Shown here: positions 15,927 to 23,971 of the stretch, piece after piece
Layout of the letters: every line of letters begins with the position of its first letter
Numbering within the stretch: the stretch's first letter is position 1
DNA from: Aliishimia sp045106335
GTDB taxonomy: Bacteria > Pseudomonadota > Alphaproteobacteria > Rhodobacterales > Rhodobacteraceae
NCBI GenBank assembly: GCA_045106335.1
Contig: JBGCEM010000026.1
Span: forward strand, 1 to 40,534
Direction of reading: 5' to 3'
DNA length: 40,534 bases
Translations under genes and position numbers: made by a program
Notes under the pieces: model-generated
What the model saw: only the letters and a program-made list of their open reading frames with translations
The model's database searches: none
What the model was told of the DNA's origin: nothing

Positions 15927-17204
15927 ATGCGATACATGATCAGCTATGATTGGATGGAAACCATCCGCAATACAAATCAATGGCTTGGCGCATCCGCCCG
16001 TGCGATGGCATCCTACCCGATGTTTGCAACACTTCCCAACCCTGGACTGCAGTGGATCGAGGCATGGGGCGAAGTTATCGAACGCACCTTTGAGCGCATG
16101 ATCGTGAAACCTGATTGGGGTATCGACAGCTTCACGTGCGATGATGGTCGCGACCATTTGGTGCAAACAGATATCGTTGTCGAGCGCGCCTTTGGAGATC
16201 TGATCCACTTCAATGTGGTCGGTCGAGAAGAGCAAGATCGCAAAGTTCTGTTGGTCGCGCCAATGTCGGGGCACTACGCAACATTATTGCGCTCGACGGT
16301 GAAGTCGCTGCTGCGCAATTGTGAAGTTTATATTACCGACTGGCACAATGCCCGCGATATCCCCGTATCCGAAGGTAAGTTCGACGTTGAAGATTATACG
16401 CTTTACCTTGTTGATTTTATGAAAGAAATGGGACCAGACACCCATGTCATTGCGGTGTGTCAACCTGCCCCGCTTACGTTGGCAGCCACAGCGTATTTGG
16501 CCGAAGAAGATCCAAAAGCTCAGCCGCGCACGCTCACTTTGATCGGGGGGCCAATTGATCCAGACGCGAATGCCACAGACGTGACAGATTTTGGGCACCG
16601 GGTCACGATGGGGCAGTTAGAAGAAATGATGATCCAGCGTGTGGGATTCAAACACGCCGGCGTCGGGCGCAAAGTCTATCCTGGTCTGCTTCAGCTCAGC
16701 TCGTTCATGTCGATGAACGCCGAACGGCACGGAAAGGCATTTATGGATCAAATCCAACGCGCCGCACGTGGTGAGGCCTCGGATCACGACCCACATAACC
16801 GCTTTTATGACGAATATCTGGCTGTCATGGACATGACTGCCGAGTTTTATCTTTCAACGGTCGATCGCGTTTTCAAAAAGGGTGAGATTGCCAAGAACGC
16901 CTTCGTCGTCGCGGGCAAAAAGGTCGATATCGGCAAGATCACAACGGTCGCCGTGAAAACGGTTGAAGGTGCCAACGATGATATTTCGGCACCTGGCCAG
17001 TGCATCGCTGCTCTTGATCTGCTTACCGGTTTGCCGGACAGCAAGAAAGCCAGCCATGTGGAACCCGGCGCGGGTCACTACGGCATTTTCGCAGGGAAAA
17101 GCTGGCGCAACAATATCCGCCCCTTGGTGCTCGATTTCATGAACGCCAATGCGGCGACTCCCAAACGCAGCAAGCCCGCCAATAAAAACGCGGCAGCGGG
17201 ATAA
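15927..17204 (+). CDS. phaZ: Intracellular poly(3-hydroxybutyrate) depolymerase PhaZ
   Basis: 425 residues from the ATG at 15927 (MRYMISYDWMETIR), the typical start and length of the intracellular PHB depolymerase family. The catalytic Cys178 is in the box HVIAVCQPAPL, replacing the serine of usual lipases as in Ralstonia-type PhaZ. The conserved His lies in EPGAGHYGIFAGKSWR, and an Asp follows VEGANDD. The C-terminus has a Lys/Ala-rich tail. It mobilises native PHB granules when carbon is limiting. Divergent from phaC and followed by a strong hairpin at 17225-17249. The open frame extends to 15867, but those residues do not match the family. Confidence 0.93.
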   Translation: MRYMISYDWMETIRNTNQWLGASARAMASYPMFATLPNPGLQWIEAWGEVIERTFERMIVKPDWGIDSFTCDDGRDHLVQTDIVVERAFGDLIHFNVVGREEQDRKVLLVAPMSGHYATLLRSTVKSLLRNCEVYITDWHNARDIPVSEGKFDVEDYTLYLVDFMKEMGPDTHVIAVCQPAPLTLAATAYLAEEDPKAQPRTLTLIGGPIDPDANATDVTDFGHRVTMGQLEEMMIQRVGFKHAGVGRKVYPGLLQLSSFMSMNAERHGKAFMDQIQRAARGEASDHDPHNRFYDEYLAVMDMTAEFYLSTVDRVFKKGEIAKNAFVVAGKKVDIGKITTVAVKTVEGANDDISAPGQCIAALDLLTGLPDSKKASHVEPGAGHYGIFAGKSWRNNIRPLVLDFMNANAATPKRSKPANKNAAAG

Positions 17205-17224
17205 AAGTATTAATTTTACAGTGA

Positions 17225-17249
17225 CGGTTGGCCTGGCATAGGCCGACCG
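17225..17249. terminator. Hairpin between convergent phaZ and hydrolase genes
   Basis: CGGTTGGCCT (17225-17234) pairs with AGGCCGACCG (17240-17249), ten pairs including one G-T wobble, across a 5-base loop. There is no T-tract on either side. Position between converging genes suggests a bidirectional terminator or 3-prime-end stabiliser, probably needing Rho or acting as an exonuclease barrier. Confidence 0.55.
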
Positions 17250-17277
17250 CCCTGCACTGCACCAGCGATCAAACAGC

Positions 17278-17973
17278 TTATAATGCCATCCATTCGCGCA
17301 AAGCTGCTGTTGTTTCGGGCGCTTGTTCCAAACACGGCAGGTGACCACTGTCCGGCAAGACAACCAATCTGGCTTGTGGGATCAATTCTGCCATAAACTC
17401 ATGCCGTTTCACGGGACACAGTTGATCATGTGCACCACACAGCACCATGGTCGGCACTTTGCATTTTCTCAGAGTGGCCTGTTGGTCTTTGCGCCGTTGC
17501 AAAGCCCGCGATTGACGCACGAATACCTCAGGGCCCAGCACGTCAGCCATTTCCATGACCAAGTCCAGAATTTCGGATCGGAACGGGCCAGGCGCTAAGT
17601 AATTCGGCTTCATCTCATCGCGAATTACCTGACGCAAACGCCCTGTGCGGGCCTTTACCATCTGCGGCTCGCGCATTGCAGCAACTTGGGGTGTTTCAGA
17701 AAGCGGGTTTGTTGAAATCAAGGCAAGTCGGCTGACACGATCTGGGGCGCGGCGCAAAATCTCCATCGCGACAATTCCCCCCATGCTCAGACCCGCTAAC
17801 GCAAAGCGCGTCGGCAATTGATCCAGCAGCGTCGATGCAATTTCCTCGACCCGCTCACCTTGCGTGATTGGGCATACCATTACGGAAAATTCTGATGATA
17901 ATTCAGCGATCTGCGGACCAAACAGCCGCGCATCACACATCAATCCAGGTAGAAGAACCAAGGGTTCAGGCAT
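17278..17973 (-). CDS. Alpha/beta hydrolase
   Basis: About 231 residues from the ATG at 17973, chosen because AAAGGG lies nine bases upstream; an ATG at 17979 is an alternative. The fold is a compact alpha/beta hydrolase: oxyanion-side strand LVLLPGLMCDARLF, nucleophile elbow AGLSMGG (Ser63), acid in CGAHDQLCP and the catalytic His in DSGHLPCLE. The family includes short esterases and lactonases related to the BioH/PcaD group. It is the last gene of a leftward run starting at 20987, lying 76 bases after the M15-like gene. Its proximity to phaZ is tail-to-tail, so a link to PHB oligomer hydrolysis is possible but unsupported. Confidence 0.8.
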   Translation of the reverse strand: MPEPLVLLPGLMCDARLFGPQIAELSSEFSVMVCPITQGERVEEIASTLLDQLPTRFALAGLSMGGIVAMEILRRAPDRVSRLALISTNPLSETPQVAAMREPQMVKARTGRLRQVIRDEMKPNYLAPGPFRSEILDLVMEMADVLGPEVFVRQSRALQRRKDQQATLRKCKVPTMVLCGAHDQLCPVKRHEFMAELIPQARLVVLPDSGHLPCLEQAPETTAALREWMAL

Positions 17974-18049
17974 CGTCATCGGCCCTTTCAAACTCGTTGC
18001 GATGCATCGCCTGACATACGATCAAGTGCAAGTCCAAATTGCGGCCCTG

Positions 18050-18685
18050 TTACACGGCATCCATCTGCAAAAGCGGAAAATCGACGTAGCGTGTTTGACG
18101 CTGTGCCTTTGGTTCTGACGGTGCACAATCTCGACGCAATAGTGTCCCGCGTGGGGCCACATAGCTGGAAATCATGCGCCACGGTTTGGGACGCCATGAT
18201 ATATTGAAGGCGCAAAGTTTTGGAAAAAACCACATTTCGGAATAAGGCAAGTGATCGTGAATCCACCAAGCCATGTCGCGCCAATCACGCCCTTGATCAT
18301 ACTGATCTGCAAACCACGGAATCACAATTGACGCGCCCGCGATCGCCTCTGCTCCGGCACCGCGATCCCAGATGTGACATTCTTGGGGGTAGTCATTGCG
18401 CGCGCAATTCAATTTTCGCGCATTGCCGAAGGAGTTCACCAAAGCCGAGCGATATCCCGAGCGCACAGCCACACGCCCAAACGTGTCTTCCAGGGGATCC
18501 AACAGCGTTTTGCAGAAAGATTTTCCGTTTTGAACCGCAAGGTCTGGGTTGTCGGGAATGTTTTGAAGCTGGTGAAAATTTGCGATCTCAGAATACAGAA
18601 ATTCGCGCATATAGAAGTGCTTAGACAGGCGGACGCGACCCAGGGTTTCAAGGCTCCACATGCTGGCTGGGCGGCGCATCGCCAT
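18050..18685 (-). CDS. M15-type peptidase-like protein with altered metal-site motif
   Basis: A 211-residue protein read from the ATG at 18685, one base after the stop of the VOC gene. The open frame extends to 18838 but that part overlaps the VOC gene. The core resembles the D-Ala-D-Ala carboxypeptidase/M15A fold used by peptidoglycan hydrolases and phage endolysins: LSKHFYMREFLYSE at the start, VRSGYRSALVN in the middle, then ECHIWDRGAGAEA where active M15 enzymes usually have H-x-x-G-x-A-x-D, and a late WWIHDHLPYSEMWFF segment. The canonical Asp after G-x-A is replaced by Glu and the first His context is shifted, so peptidase activity is doubtful. It has no signal peptide. The family call is moderate and the function unknown. 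Confidence 0.6.
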   Translation of the reverse strand: MAMRRPASMWSLETLGRVRLSKHFYMREFLYSEIANFHQLQNIPDNPDLAVQNGKSFCKTLLDPLEDTFGRVAVRSGYRSALVNSFGNARKLNCARNDYPQECHIWDRGAGAEAIAGASIVIPWFADQYDQGRDWRDMAWWIHDHLPYSEMWFFPKLCAFNISWRPKPWRMISSYVAPRGTLLRRDCAPSEPKAQRQTRYVDFPLLQMDAV

Positions 18686-18686
18686 G

Positions 18687-19115
18687 CTAGCCGTATCCGT
18701 TCCAACGAAATGCGCCTTGCGGCCCGAGCGGCGAAAATGGGTTATGCGCCACTTCCCAAATATGGCCTTCGGGATCTGCAAAATAGCCGTGATGCCCCCC
18801 CCAAAACACATCGGCAGCTGGCTTGAGCACTTTCCCACCAGCCGCTTCGACGCGGGTTAAGATATCGGCCACGTCCGTCTTTTCGTACACATTATAGCCC
18901 AAAGTGGCGCTGCCATGTCCCAAGGCGTCGATTGGCACACCCATGTCTTCGGCCAGTTTGTCTAAAGGATATAAGCCCAGTGTTTGGCCCAACAAATCAT
19001 ACGCGATGACGCCGTCTTGTGTATCGACACGCGCCCAGCCCAATGCATCGTAAAACGCGGCCAAATGCGCGACATTGCGCGCGCCTAAGGTGAGTAAGCT
19101 AATCCTTTGGTCCAT
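18687..19115 (-). CDS. VOC-superfamily (glyoxalase/bleomycin-resistance-like) protein
   Basis: A 142-residue protein with two beta-alpha-beta-beta-beta modules of the vicinal oxygen chelate fold: LLTLGARNVAHLAAFYDALG in the first, and VYEKTDVADILTRVEAAGG followed by GGHHGYFADPEGHIWEVAHNP in the second. The late metal-ligand Glu is present in HIWEVAHN. The substrate is not predictable and the family spans glyoxalases, dioxygenases and resistance proteins. AGGA eight bases before the ATG supports the start. It is 39 bases downstream of an ABHD10-like hydrolase gene and one base from the next gene, so it sits inside a leftward transcription unit. Confidence 0.8.
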   Translation of the reverse strand: MDQRISLLTLGARNVAHLAAFYDALGWARVDTQDGVIAYDLLGQTLGLYPLDKLAEDMGVPIDALGHGSATLGYNVYEKTDVADILTRVEAAGGKVLKPAADVFWGGHHGYFADPEGHIWEVAHNPFSPLGPQGAFRWNGYG

Positions 19116-19154
19116 GCGTTTCGTCCTATGGTTAAGAAAGTGCCTGACCGTAGA

Positions 19155-19904
19155 TTACGCCGTATGGCCAAGGACGTCCAGAATTGCCGCCTCGATGAGC
19201 GCAAGACAGGGACCGTCAGAAAACCTGTGATCGGCGTCTTTCACCAACGTCAATTGCATGTCCGGACAGGTGGCGTGGTCCAGCAACCGCAAGGCCACAT
19301 CCGTCGATACCGCAGCATCTGCCGTACCCTGCAAGCATCTGACTTTAAATGGTAAATTCAAAGATCTGCGCAGCACCAAGTTCGCGCGCCCGTCGTCAAT
19401 CATGCGCTTGGTAATGCGAAATGGCTCCATATAGTCGGACGGCATATCAACATACCCATGCGCGTCCAAAGCGGCTTTTTGCGCATCACTGAACCCGGCC
19501 CAATAGCTGTCTTCTGTGAAATCTGGCGCAGCCGCTATGGTGACAAGGCCCGCACACCGATGTGGCACCGCCCGCGCCAGCAAAAGCGCCTGCCATCCCC
19601 CCATAGACGATCCAACTGGAAGAACCGGCCCCGACGTCAGGCGGTCTATTGCTTCCAGCGTGTCCTGGTGCCAATCACCAATACATCCGTCTTCGAACGC
19701 GCCCGAGCTTTCGCCATGCCCCGAATAATCAAACCGCAAAAACGCCCGCCCTTGCGCGCGCGCCCAAGCTTCCAGATGCACCGCTTTGGTGCCCTGCATA
19801 TCTGATTTAAGCCCCCCCAGAAACACGATGCACGGGCCGGTGCCGTCGCTTTGATGATAGGCAATTTTGCGCCCCTCGGGCGTTTCAAGCTGTTTGGCAA
19901 TCAT
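19155..19904 (-). CDS. Alpha/beta hydrolase resembling mitochondrial ABHD10
   Basis: 249 residues from the ATG at 19904, with AAAGGGG seven bases upstream (an upstream start at 19925 is unlikely). The sequence follows the ABHD10 pattern: GRKIAYHQSDG, then FLGGLKSDMQGTKA, LRFDYSGHGESSG, nucleophile elbow VGSSMGGWQAL (Ser100), and a late catalytic His in VKDADHRFSD. Eukaryotic ABHD10 is a mitochondrial serine hydrolase reported to depalmitoylate a peroxiredoxin and to cleave acyl glucuronides, and alphaproteobacterial relatives are its probable bacterial counterparts. In this organism the substrate is unknown. It lies 27 bases after a gene for a membrane protein and is probably co-transcribed. 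Confidence 0.83.
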   Translation of the reverse strand: MIAKQLETPEGRKIAYHQSDGTGPCIVFLGGLKSDMQGTKAVHLEAWARAQGRAFLRFDYSGHGESSGAFEDGCIGDWHQDTLEAIDRLTSGPVLPVGSSMGGWQALLLARAVPHRCAGLVTIAAAPDFTEDSYWAGFSDAQKAALDAHGYVDMPSDYMEPFRITKRMIDDGRANLVLRRSLNLPFKVRCLQGTADAAVSTDVALRLLDHATCPDMQLTLVKDADHRFSDGPCLALIEAAILDVLGHTA

Positions 19905-19931
19905 GTCTAAACCCCTTTCCCACACCCGGCG

Positions 19932-20987
19932 TCAGTCCGAGCACGCAAATCGAGGCACATCAGCGCGCCCCCGATTACTGGTGTCTTTCCATGGCGCGAT
20001 GGGCCCTGGGGCATCCAATTCGCACCATGCATCAATATTGCGCAAATACCCTCCATAGGGCAGCTGTGATGTCAGTTCCAGCAGGGCCCGGTCCGCCTCT
20101 TCGCGCGTTTCGAACGGGATCACCGTGCGGTTCCAATCCCGAATAACAAACAGGGTTACATGTTCCCCGCTCATGGCGCTGCGCGTAAGAATGCGGCGCA
20201 TCTGTGCCACTTGATCGACGGCGGCATCCTCTGACTTGTCCGCGCCAACCACCAGAACCCAACTGGCCTCATCTGCGCGCACAACAACGGGCGGCTGCAC
20301 GCTTATTGACGGCTCGGGACTGGGCGGCGGGATGGCAACCCCGCTGACAACAGGGTCCGGCAGCCCCGGCTCAGCCACAGCGTCCGGCGTGTCGATCCGC
20401 TCTATCAGGACGGGACTTGCCTGCGCCGCCACCTGTATGTGCAAAGCGCTTTGCAGCTTACTTTCAATCTTTTCGATAATACGGGATGGGATTTGCGGAA
20501 ACAGATATTTGATATGGGCGATTTCTTCGCGCTCAAGCGCGATCAGCTCAGCCGAGGGCAGCCCAATCAACTGGGACCCCGCCACTGTCAGCCGCAGATC
20601 AACCCCCGACGACGATACGCCGTCCACGGTGGCACAGCTGATAAATGTGCTAATACGGCCAATGGGATCGCTGGGCTGGGCAAAGGCACGCGCCTTTTCT
20701 TTCAGCCGGGAAATATCTGCCGCGATTTCAGCCAATGGGTCGCTTCCGGGCTTCGGGCGGTCCATACCATGCTGCGTGCACAGAAAATCGCGTCGCTCAA
20801 GCGCCGCCGTGTCCGGGCCCTGCACCCAATATCTGACTTGGTCAAATCCAAGAAACCCAATCACCGTCAGGAACACCAGAACGGCAATGGCGCCCGTCAA
20901 TTCTGCCAGAAACGCCCCAAGGGATTTCAGAAATTTTCTGAACCGCATCCAAAGACTGAGACGCGGTTCGGCGTCGTCCGTACCCAT
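19932..20987 (-). CDS. Single-pass membrane protein of unknown function
   Basis: 351 residues. The N-terminal cytoplasmic part is short and basic, followed by one hydrophobic helix near residues 30-50 (LTGAIAVLVFLTVIGFLGF). The rest is predicted to be periplasmic: a helical region, a Pro-rich linker near residue 225-245 (VAIPPPSPEP), and a C-terminal domain of about 85 residues (SWVLVVGADKSEDAA to LPYGGYLRN). The last has the size and alternating strand/helix pattern of a SPOR-like or similar ferredoxin-type domain, though I cannot confirm that. GGAGG lies seven bases before the ATG. It heads the leftward unit that includes the ABHD10-like gene. I do not recognise a named family. Confidence 0.7.
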   Translation of the reverse strand: MGTDDAEPRLSLWMRFRKFLKSLGAFLAELTGAIAVLVFLTVIGFLGFDQVRYWVQGPDTAALERRDFLCTQHGMDRPKPGSDPLAEIAADISRLKEKARAFAQPSDPIGRISTFISCATVDGVSSSGVDLRLTVAGSQLIGLPSAELIALEREEIAHIKYLFPQIPSRIIEKIESKLQSALHIQVAAQASPVLIERIDTPDAVAEPGLPDPVVSGVAIPPPSPEPSISVQPPVVVRADEASWVLVVGADKSEDAAVDQVAQMRRILTRSAMSGEHVTLFVIRDWNRTVIPFETREEADRALLELTSQLPYGGYLRNIDAWCELDAPGPIAPWKDTSNRGRADVPRFACSD

Positions 20988-21037
20988 ACATTCACCTCCG
21001 GCAGCGCGTCGACTGTCGCGGAGGTTTCAATCAAATG

Positions 21038-21262
21038 TCAACCGCCGACATAAGCACCAGTTTTGGGGCGATAGAATTCTTTTTGATTGTGCAAACGACC
21101 CAGCAGGTCATGAATCACGCTCAGCGAGTCCTTCGCCTCATCATCCTTCAGCTTTGTTTCAACCAACCGTTCTGCCAAAGATATTTTACGCGACCGCAAT
21201 GCCGTTTCGATTATTTCCAAATCGTCGACGCTCAATTCAAATTTCGTATTTGGGCGGGTCAT
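21038..21262 (-). CDS. Small conserved-looking protein of unknown function, 74 residues
   Basis: A short acidic/basic helical protein (FELSVDDLEIIETALRSRK, then a second helix around KDSLSVIHDLLGRLHNQ). An AAAGGAG five bases before the ATG at 21262 makes it a convincing gene despite its size. It ends with a small Gly-rich tail. No signal peptide or membrane segment is present. It is divergent from thrS and 50 bases ahead of the membrane-protein gene on the same strand. The helix-loop-helix layout could suit a small regulatory or adaptor protein, but no family is recognised. Confidence 0.7.
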   Translation of the reverse strand: MTRPNTKFELSVDDLEIIETALRSRKISLAERLVETKLKDDEAKDSLSVIHDLLGRLHNQKEFYRPKTGAYVGG

Positions 21263-21371
21263 GCGGATCTCCTTTAAGAGCGAAAGGTAACAAAAGTTTC
21301 CTATAGTGAACTTAACCCCTTTTTACCGAATTACAGTCAAATGTAAAGACACCACACCTTCATTTAACGCA

Positions 21372-21401
21372 TTGATATTGATGAACTATATTGAATACAA
21401 T
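21372..21401 (+). promoter_or_regulatory. Candidate thrS promoter
   Basis: TTGATA (21372-21377) and TACAAT (21396-21401), each five of six matches to sigma-70 consensus, are separated by 18 bases. Transcription would start near 21408, giving a leader of about 130 bases. I see no T-box and no clear anticodon-mimic structure in that leader. Confidence 0.6.
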
Positions 21402-21538
21402 GGCATACACAGCGATAATGTGTGGCTTGAGCCGCCTTGAGCACATCTTGACCTGATGCACGCTCCCTGACACACAGCGTCCGACCATAACCCGCAACCG
21501 GGCGCACATGTAGGCGCCAAACCGACGAGGAGGCCCAG

Positions 21539-23485
21539 ATGGCCCAAATCGCGCTCACCCTTCCAGACAATTCCATTCGCACCTATGATGCCGGGGTCAC
21601 CCCCTTTGATGTTGCGGCGGACATTTCTAAATCCTTGTCGAAAAAGGCAATTTCCGCAACTGTGAACGGTGAGCACTGGGACATGCAATGGCCGATCACG
21701 ACCGATTGCTCGATTGCTTTGCACACGATGCAGGACGACGCCCAAGCCAATGAACTGATCCGCCATGATCTGGCCCATATCATGGCCCGCGCCGTGCAGG
21801 ACATTTGGCCAGACACCAAAGTCACCATTGGCCCAGTGATCGCAAACGGGTGGTATTACGACTTTGACAGGGCCGAGCCGTTCACCCCCGAAGATCTTGG
21901 AACCATCGAAAAGAAGATGAAAGAGATCATCAACAAACGCGACCCTGTGCGCACCGAAATCTGGGACCGCCCCCGCGCTATCCAACACTACAAAGACACC
22001 GGCGAACCCTTCAAAGTTGAGCTGATCGAAGCAATCCCCGGCGATGAACCGCTGCGCATGTATTGGCATGGCGATTGGCAGGACCTGTGCCGCGGCCCGC
22101 ATTTGCAACACACCGGTCAGGTGCCCGGGGACGCGTTCAAACTGATGTCCATTGCCGGGGCCTATTGGCGCGGCGATTCTGATCGCGAACAGTTGCAGCG
22201 CATCTATGGCGTTGCCTTCACTGGCAAAGAAAAGCTCAAAGCCCATCTGCACATGCTGGAAGAGGCCGCCAAACGCGATCACCGCAAATTGGGGCGCGAA
22301 ATGAACCTGTTCCACATGCAGGAAGAAGCCCCCGGCCAGATCTTTTGGCACCCCAATGGCTGGTCGATCTATACCGATCTGCAGGATTACATGCGCCGCA
22401 AACAACGCGCAGGCGGGTATGTAGAAGTGAACACGCCGCAGCTGGTGAACCGCAAGCTTTGGGAAGACAGCGGGCACTGGGACAAATATCAAGAAAACAT
22501 GTTTATCGTGGAAGTCGACGAAGACCACGCCCGCGAAAAAGCGGTAAACGCGCTGAAACCGATGAATTGCCCCTGCCATGTCCAGATCTTTAACCAAGGT
22601 CTGAAATCGTACCGTGATCTTCCGCTGCGCATGGCTGAATTCGGGTCCTGCGCACGCTATGAGCCATCGGGGGCGCTGCATGGAATCATGCGCGTGCGCG
22701 GCTTCACCCAAGATGACGGCCACATCTTCTGCGCTGAAGACCAGATCGAATCCGAAACAGCTCAGTACATCGCGTATCTGACGTCGGTTTATAAAGACCT
22801 TGGGTTTGAAACATTTCGCGTCAAATTTTCGGACCGACCTGAAAAACGATCAGGCTCAGATGAGGTTTGGGACCGCGCCGAAGCCGCCCTTTTGGCAGCG
22901 ACACGTGCTGCAGGAATCGAGCCTGAAATGAATCCCGGTGAAGGCGCGTTTTATGGCCCGAAACTGGAATTCGTGCTGACAGACGCGATTGGGCGCGATT
23001 GGCAATGTGGCACGCACCAGGTCGATTTTGTTCTGCCTGAACGGCTGGATGCGACCTATATTGGGCAAGATGGCGCCAAACATCGCCCCGTTATGTTGCA
23101 CCGCGCCTGTCTGGGATCCTTTGAGCGCTTCATCGGCATCCTGATCGAAGAACATGCCGGAAAGCTGCCCTTCTGGCTGGCCCCGCGCCAAGTGGTCGTG
23201 GCGTCGATCACCTCGGATGCGGATGCGTATGTGGCAGAGGTTGTTCAGACCTTACGTGCCGCCGGTGTGAAAGCCGAACCCGACATTCGCAATGAAAAGA
23301 TCAACTATAAGGTCCGCGAACACAGCTTGGGCAAAGTTCCTGTGATTCTTGCGATTGGACACCGCGAGGTCGAAGAACGCACCGTCACAATTCGACGTCT
23401 AGGTCAGAAACAAACATCTGTCGCAAAGCTTGATGACGTCACGCCGATGCTCGCCGCCGACGCGCTGGCACCGGACTTAAGATAA
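21539..23485 (+). CDS. thrS: Threonine--tRNA ligase
   Basis: A 648-residue class II aminoacyl-tRNA synthetase with the full ThrRS layout. Residues 1-60 form the TGS domain. Next comes the second additional (editing) domain with the HDLAHIMAR H-x-x-x-H site and the downstream RGPHLQHTG Cys/His segment. The catalytic core has MNCPCHVQIF (zinc Cys), the motif 2 region RYEPSGALHGIMRVRGFTQDDGH split over two strands (zinc His), and motif 3 near LGSFERFIGILIEEH. The C-terminal anticodon-binding domain begins at LAPRQVVVASI. A GAGGAGG ribosome-binding site precedes the ATG. It charges tRNA-Thr. A 445-residue open frame on the opposite strand is only an antisense shadow. Confidence 0.97.
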   Translation: MAQIALTLPDNSIRTYDAGVTPFDVAADISKSLSKKAISATVNGEHWDMQWPITTDCSIALHTMQDDAQANELIRHDLAHIMARAVQDIWPDTKVTIGPVIANGWYYDFDRAEPFTPEDLGTIEKKMKEIINKRDPVRTEIWDRPRAIQHYKDTGEPFKVELIEAIPGDEPLRMYWHGDWQDLCRGPHLQHTGQVPGDAFKLMSIAGAYWRGDSDREQLQRIYGVAFTGKEKLKAHLHMLEEAAKRDHRKLGREMNLFHMQEEAPGQIFWHPNGWSIYTDLQDYMRRKQRAGGYVEVNTPQLVNRKLWEDSGHWDKYQENMFIVEVDEDHAREKAVNALKPMNCPCHVQIFNQGLKSYRDLPLRMAEFGSCARYEPSGALHGIMRVRGFTQDDGHIFCAEDQIESETAQYIAYLTSVYKDLGFETFRVKFSDRPEKRSGSDEVWDRAEAALLAATRAAGIEPEMNPGEGAFYGPKLEFVLTDAIGRDWQCGTHQVDFVLPERLDATYIGQDGAKHRPVMLHRACLGSFERFIGILIEEHAGKLPFWLAPRQVVVASITSDADAYVAEVVQTLRAAGVKAEPDIRNEKINYKVREHSLGKVPVILAIGHREVEERTVTIRRLGQKQTSVAKLDDVTPMLAADALAPDLR

Positions 23486-23614
23486 ATCCAAAGCACAAAT
23501 GTGTCTTAACTTTCACACTGCCGTGACACACGCTGCTGTGAATTGTACGTTACAACCGGCCTGTGTTTTTTAGGCTTATCGAAGACATCTATTTTGTTAA
23601 ACGGAGAAACGAAA

Positions 23615-23920
23615 ATGACCACTGCTGTAAAATCCATCGCGATCGCATCTGCCATGGCGGCGGCCGTTGCCGGCCACATTGCAACCCCAGCTGATGCGGC
23701 GAGCAAAGAAAAGTGCTACGGAATTTCCTTGGCGGGCGAAAATGATTGCGCGGCGGGTCCAGGCACAACATGCGCAGGCACATCGAACGTGGATTACCAA
23801 GGCAATGCTTGGACTCTGGTCGACGCCGGAACCTGCGCCAGCATCGATCTGCCCAAAATGGCTGATGGTAGCGACCGCACAGGCTCGCTTGAACCACTGA
23901 GCCGCGACCTGCCAGCATAA
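23615..23920 (+). CDS. bufA: Bufferin precursor peptide, DUF2282 (BufA1-type copper-binding RiPP)
   Basis: A 101-residue secreted precursor. An N-terminal signal peptide (MTTAVKSIAIASAM to ATPADA, cleavage near residue 28-29) is followed by a mature region with four Cys at positions 34, 45, 53 and 74 in the DUF2282 arrangement: EKCYGISLAGENDCAAG, TTCAGTS, then DYQGNAW and AGTC. In characterised bufferins, cysteines of this core are converted to thiooxazoles by the partner MNIO enzyme and the product binds periplasmic copper. Here the next three genes are exactly the expected partners. GGAG lies eight bases before the ATG at 23615. A GC-rich hairpin follows the stop, consistent with higher precursor than enzyme expression. 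Classification is strong; the modifications are inferred from the family. Confidence 0.92.
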   Translation: MTTAVKSIAIASAMAAAVAGHIATPADAASKEKCYGISLAGENDCAAGPGTTCAGTSNVDYQGNAWTLVDAGTCASIDLPKMADGSDRTGSLEPLSRDLPA

Positions 23921-23933
23921 CTTAACTTTTGCG

Positions 23934-23958
23934 CCGGAGGGGGGGGCCGCCCCCTCGG
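23934..23958 (+). promoter_or_regulatory. GC-rich hairpin between bufA and bufB
   Basis: GAGGGGG (23937-23943) pairs perfectly with CCCCCTC (23950-23956) over a GGGCCG loop, and with one bulged G the outer CC/GG extends it to 23934-23958. No T-tract follows. It begins 13 bases after the bufA stop and ends 13 bases before the bufB start. It could stabilise the bufA message, attenuate transcription into bufB, or restrict ribosome access. Confidence 0.6.
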
Positions 23959-23971
23959 TGTGGATCGTCCC

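Noticed and set aside
17252..17262. CTGCACTGCAC as another PhaR site
   Set aside because: One mismatch and located between the 3-prime ends of convergent genes, where no promoter is expected.
21402..21538. T-box or threonyl-operator-like leader before thrS
   Set aside because: No T-box core sequence and only four-to-five-pair stems could be found.
21386..22723. A 445-codon open frame on the minus strand
   Set aside because: It lies wholly antisense to thrS (and its leader), has a composition typical of a shadow frame, and no ribosome-binding site or family match.
23486..23614. An ECF-sigma promoter (GTAAC/CGAA type) for the buf operon
   Set aside because: GTTACAACC and CGAA are present but about 22 bases apart, too far for the known spacing of about 16; no clear sigma-70 promoter either.
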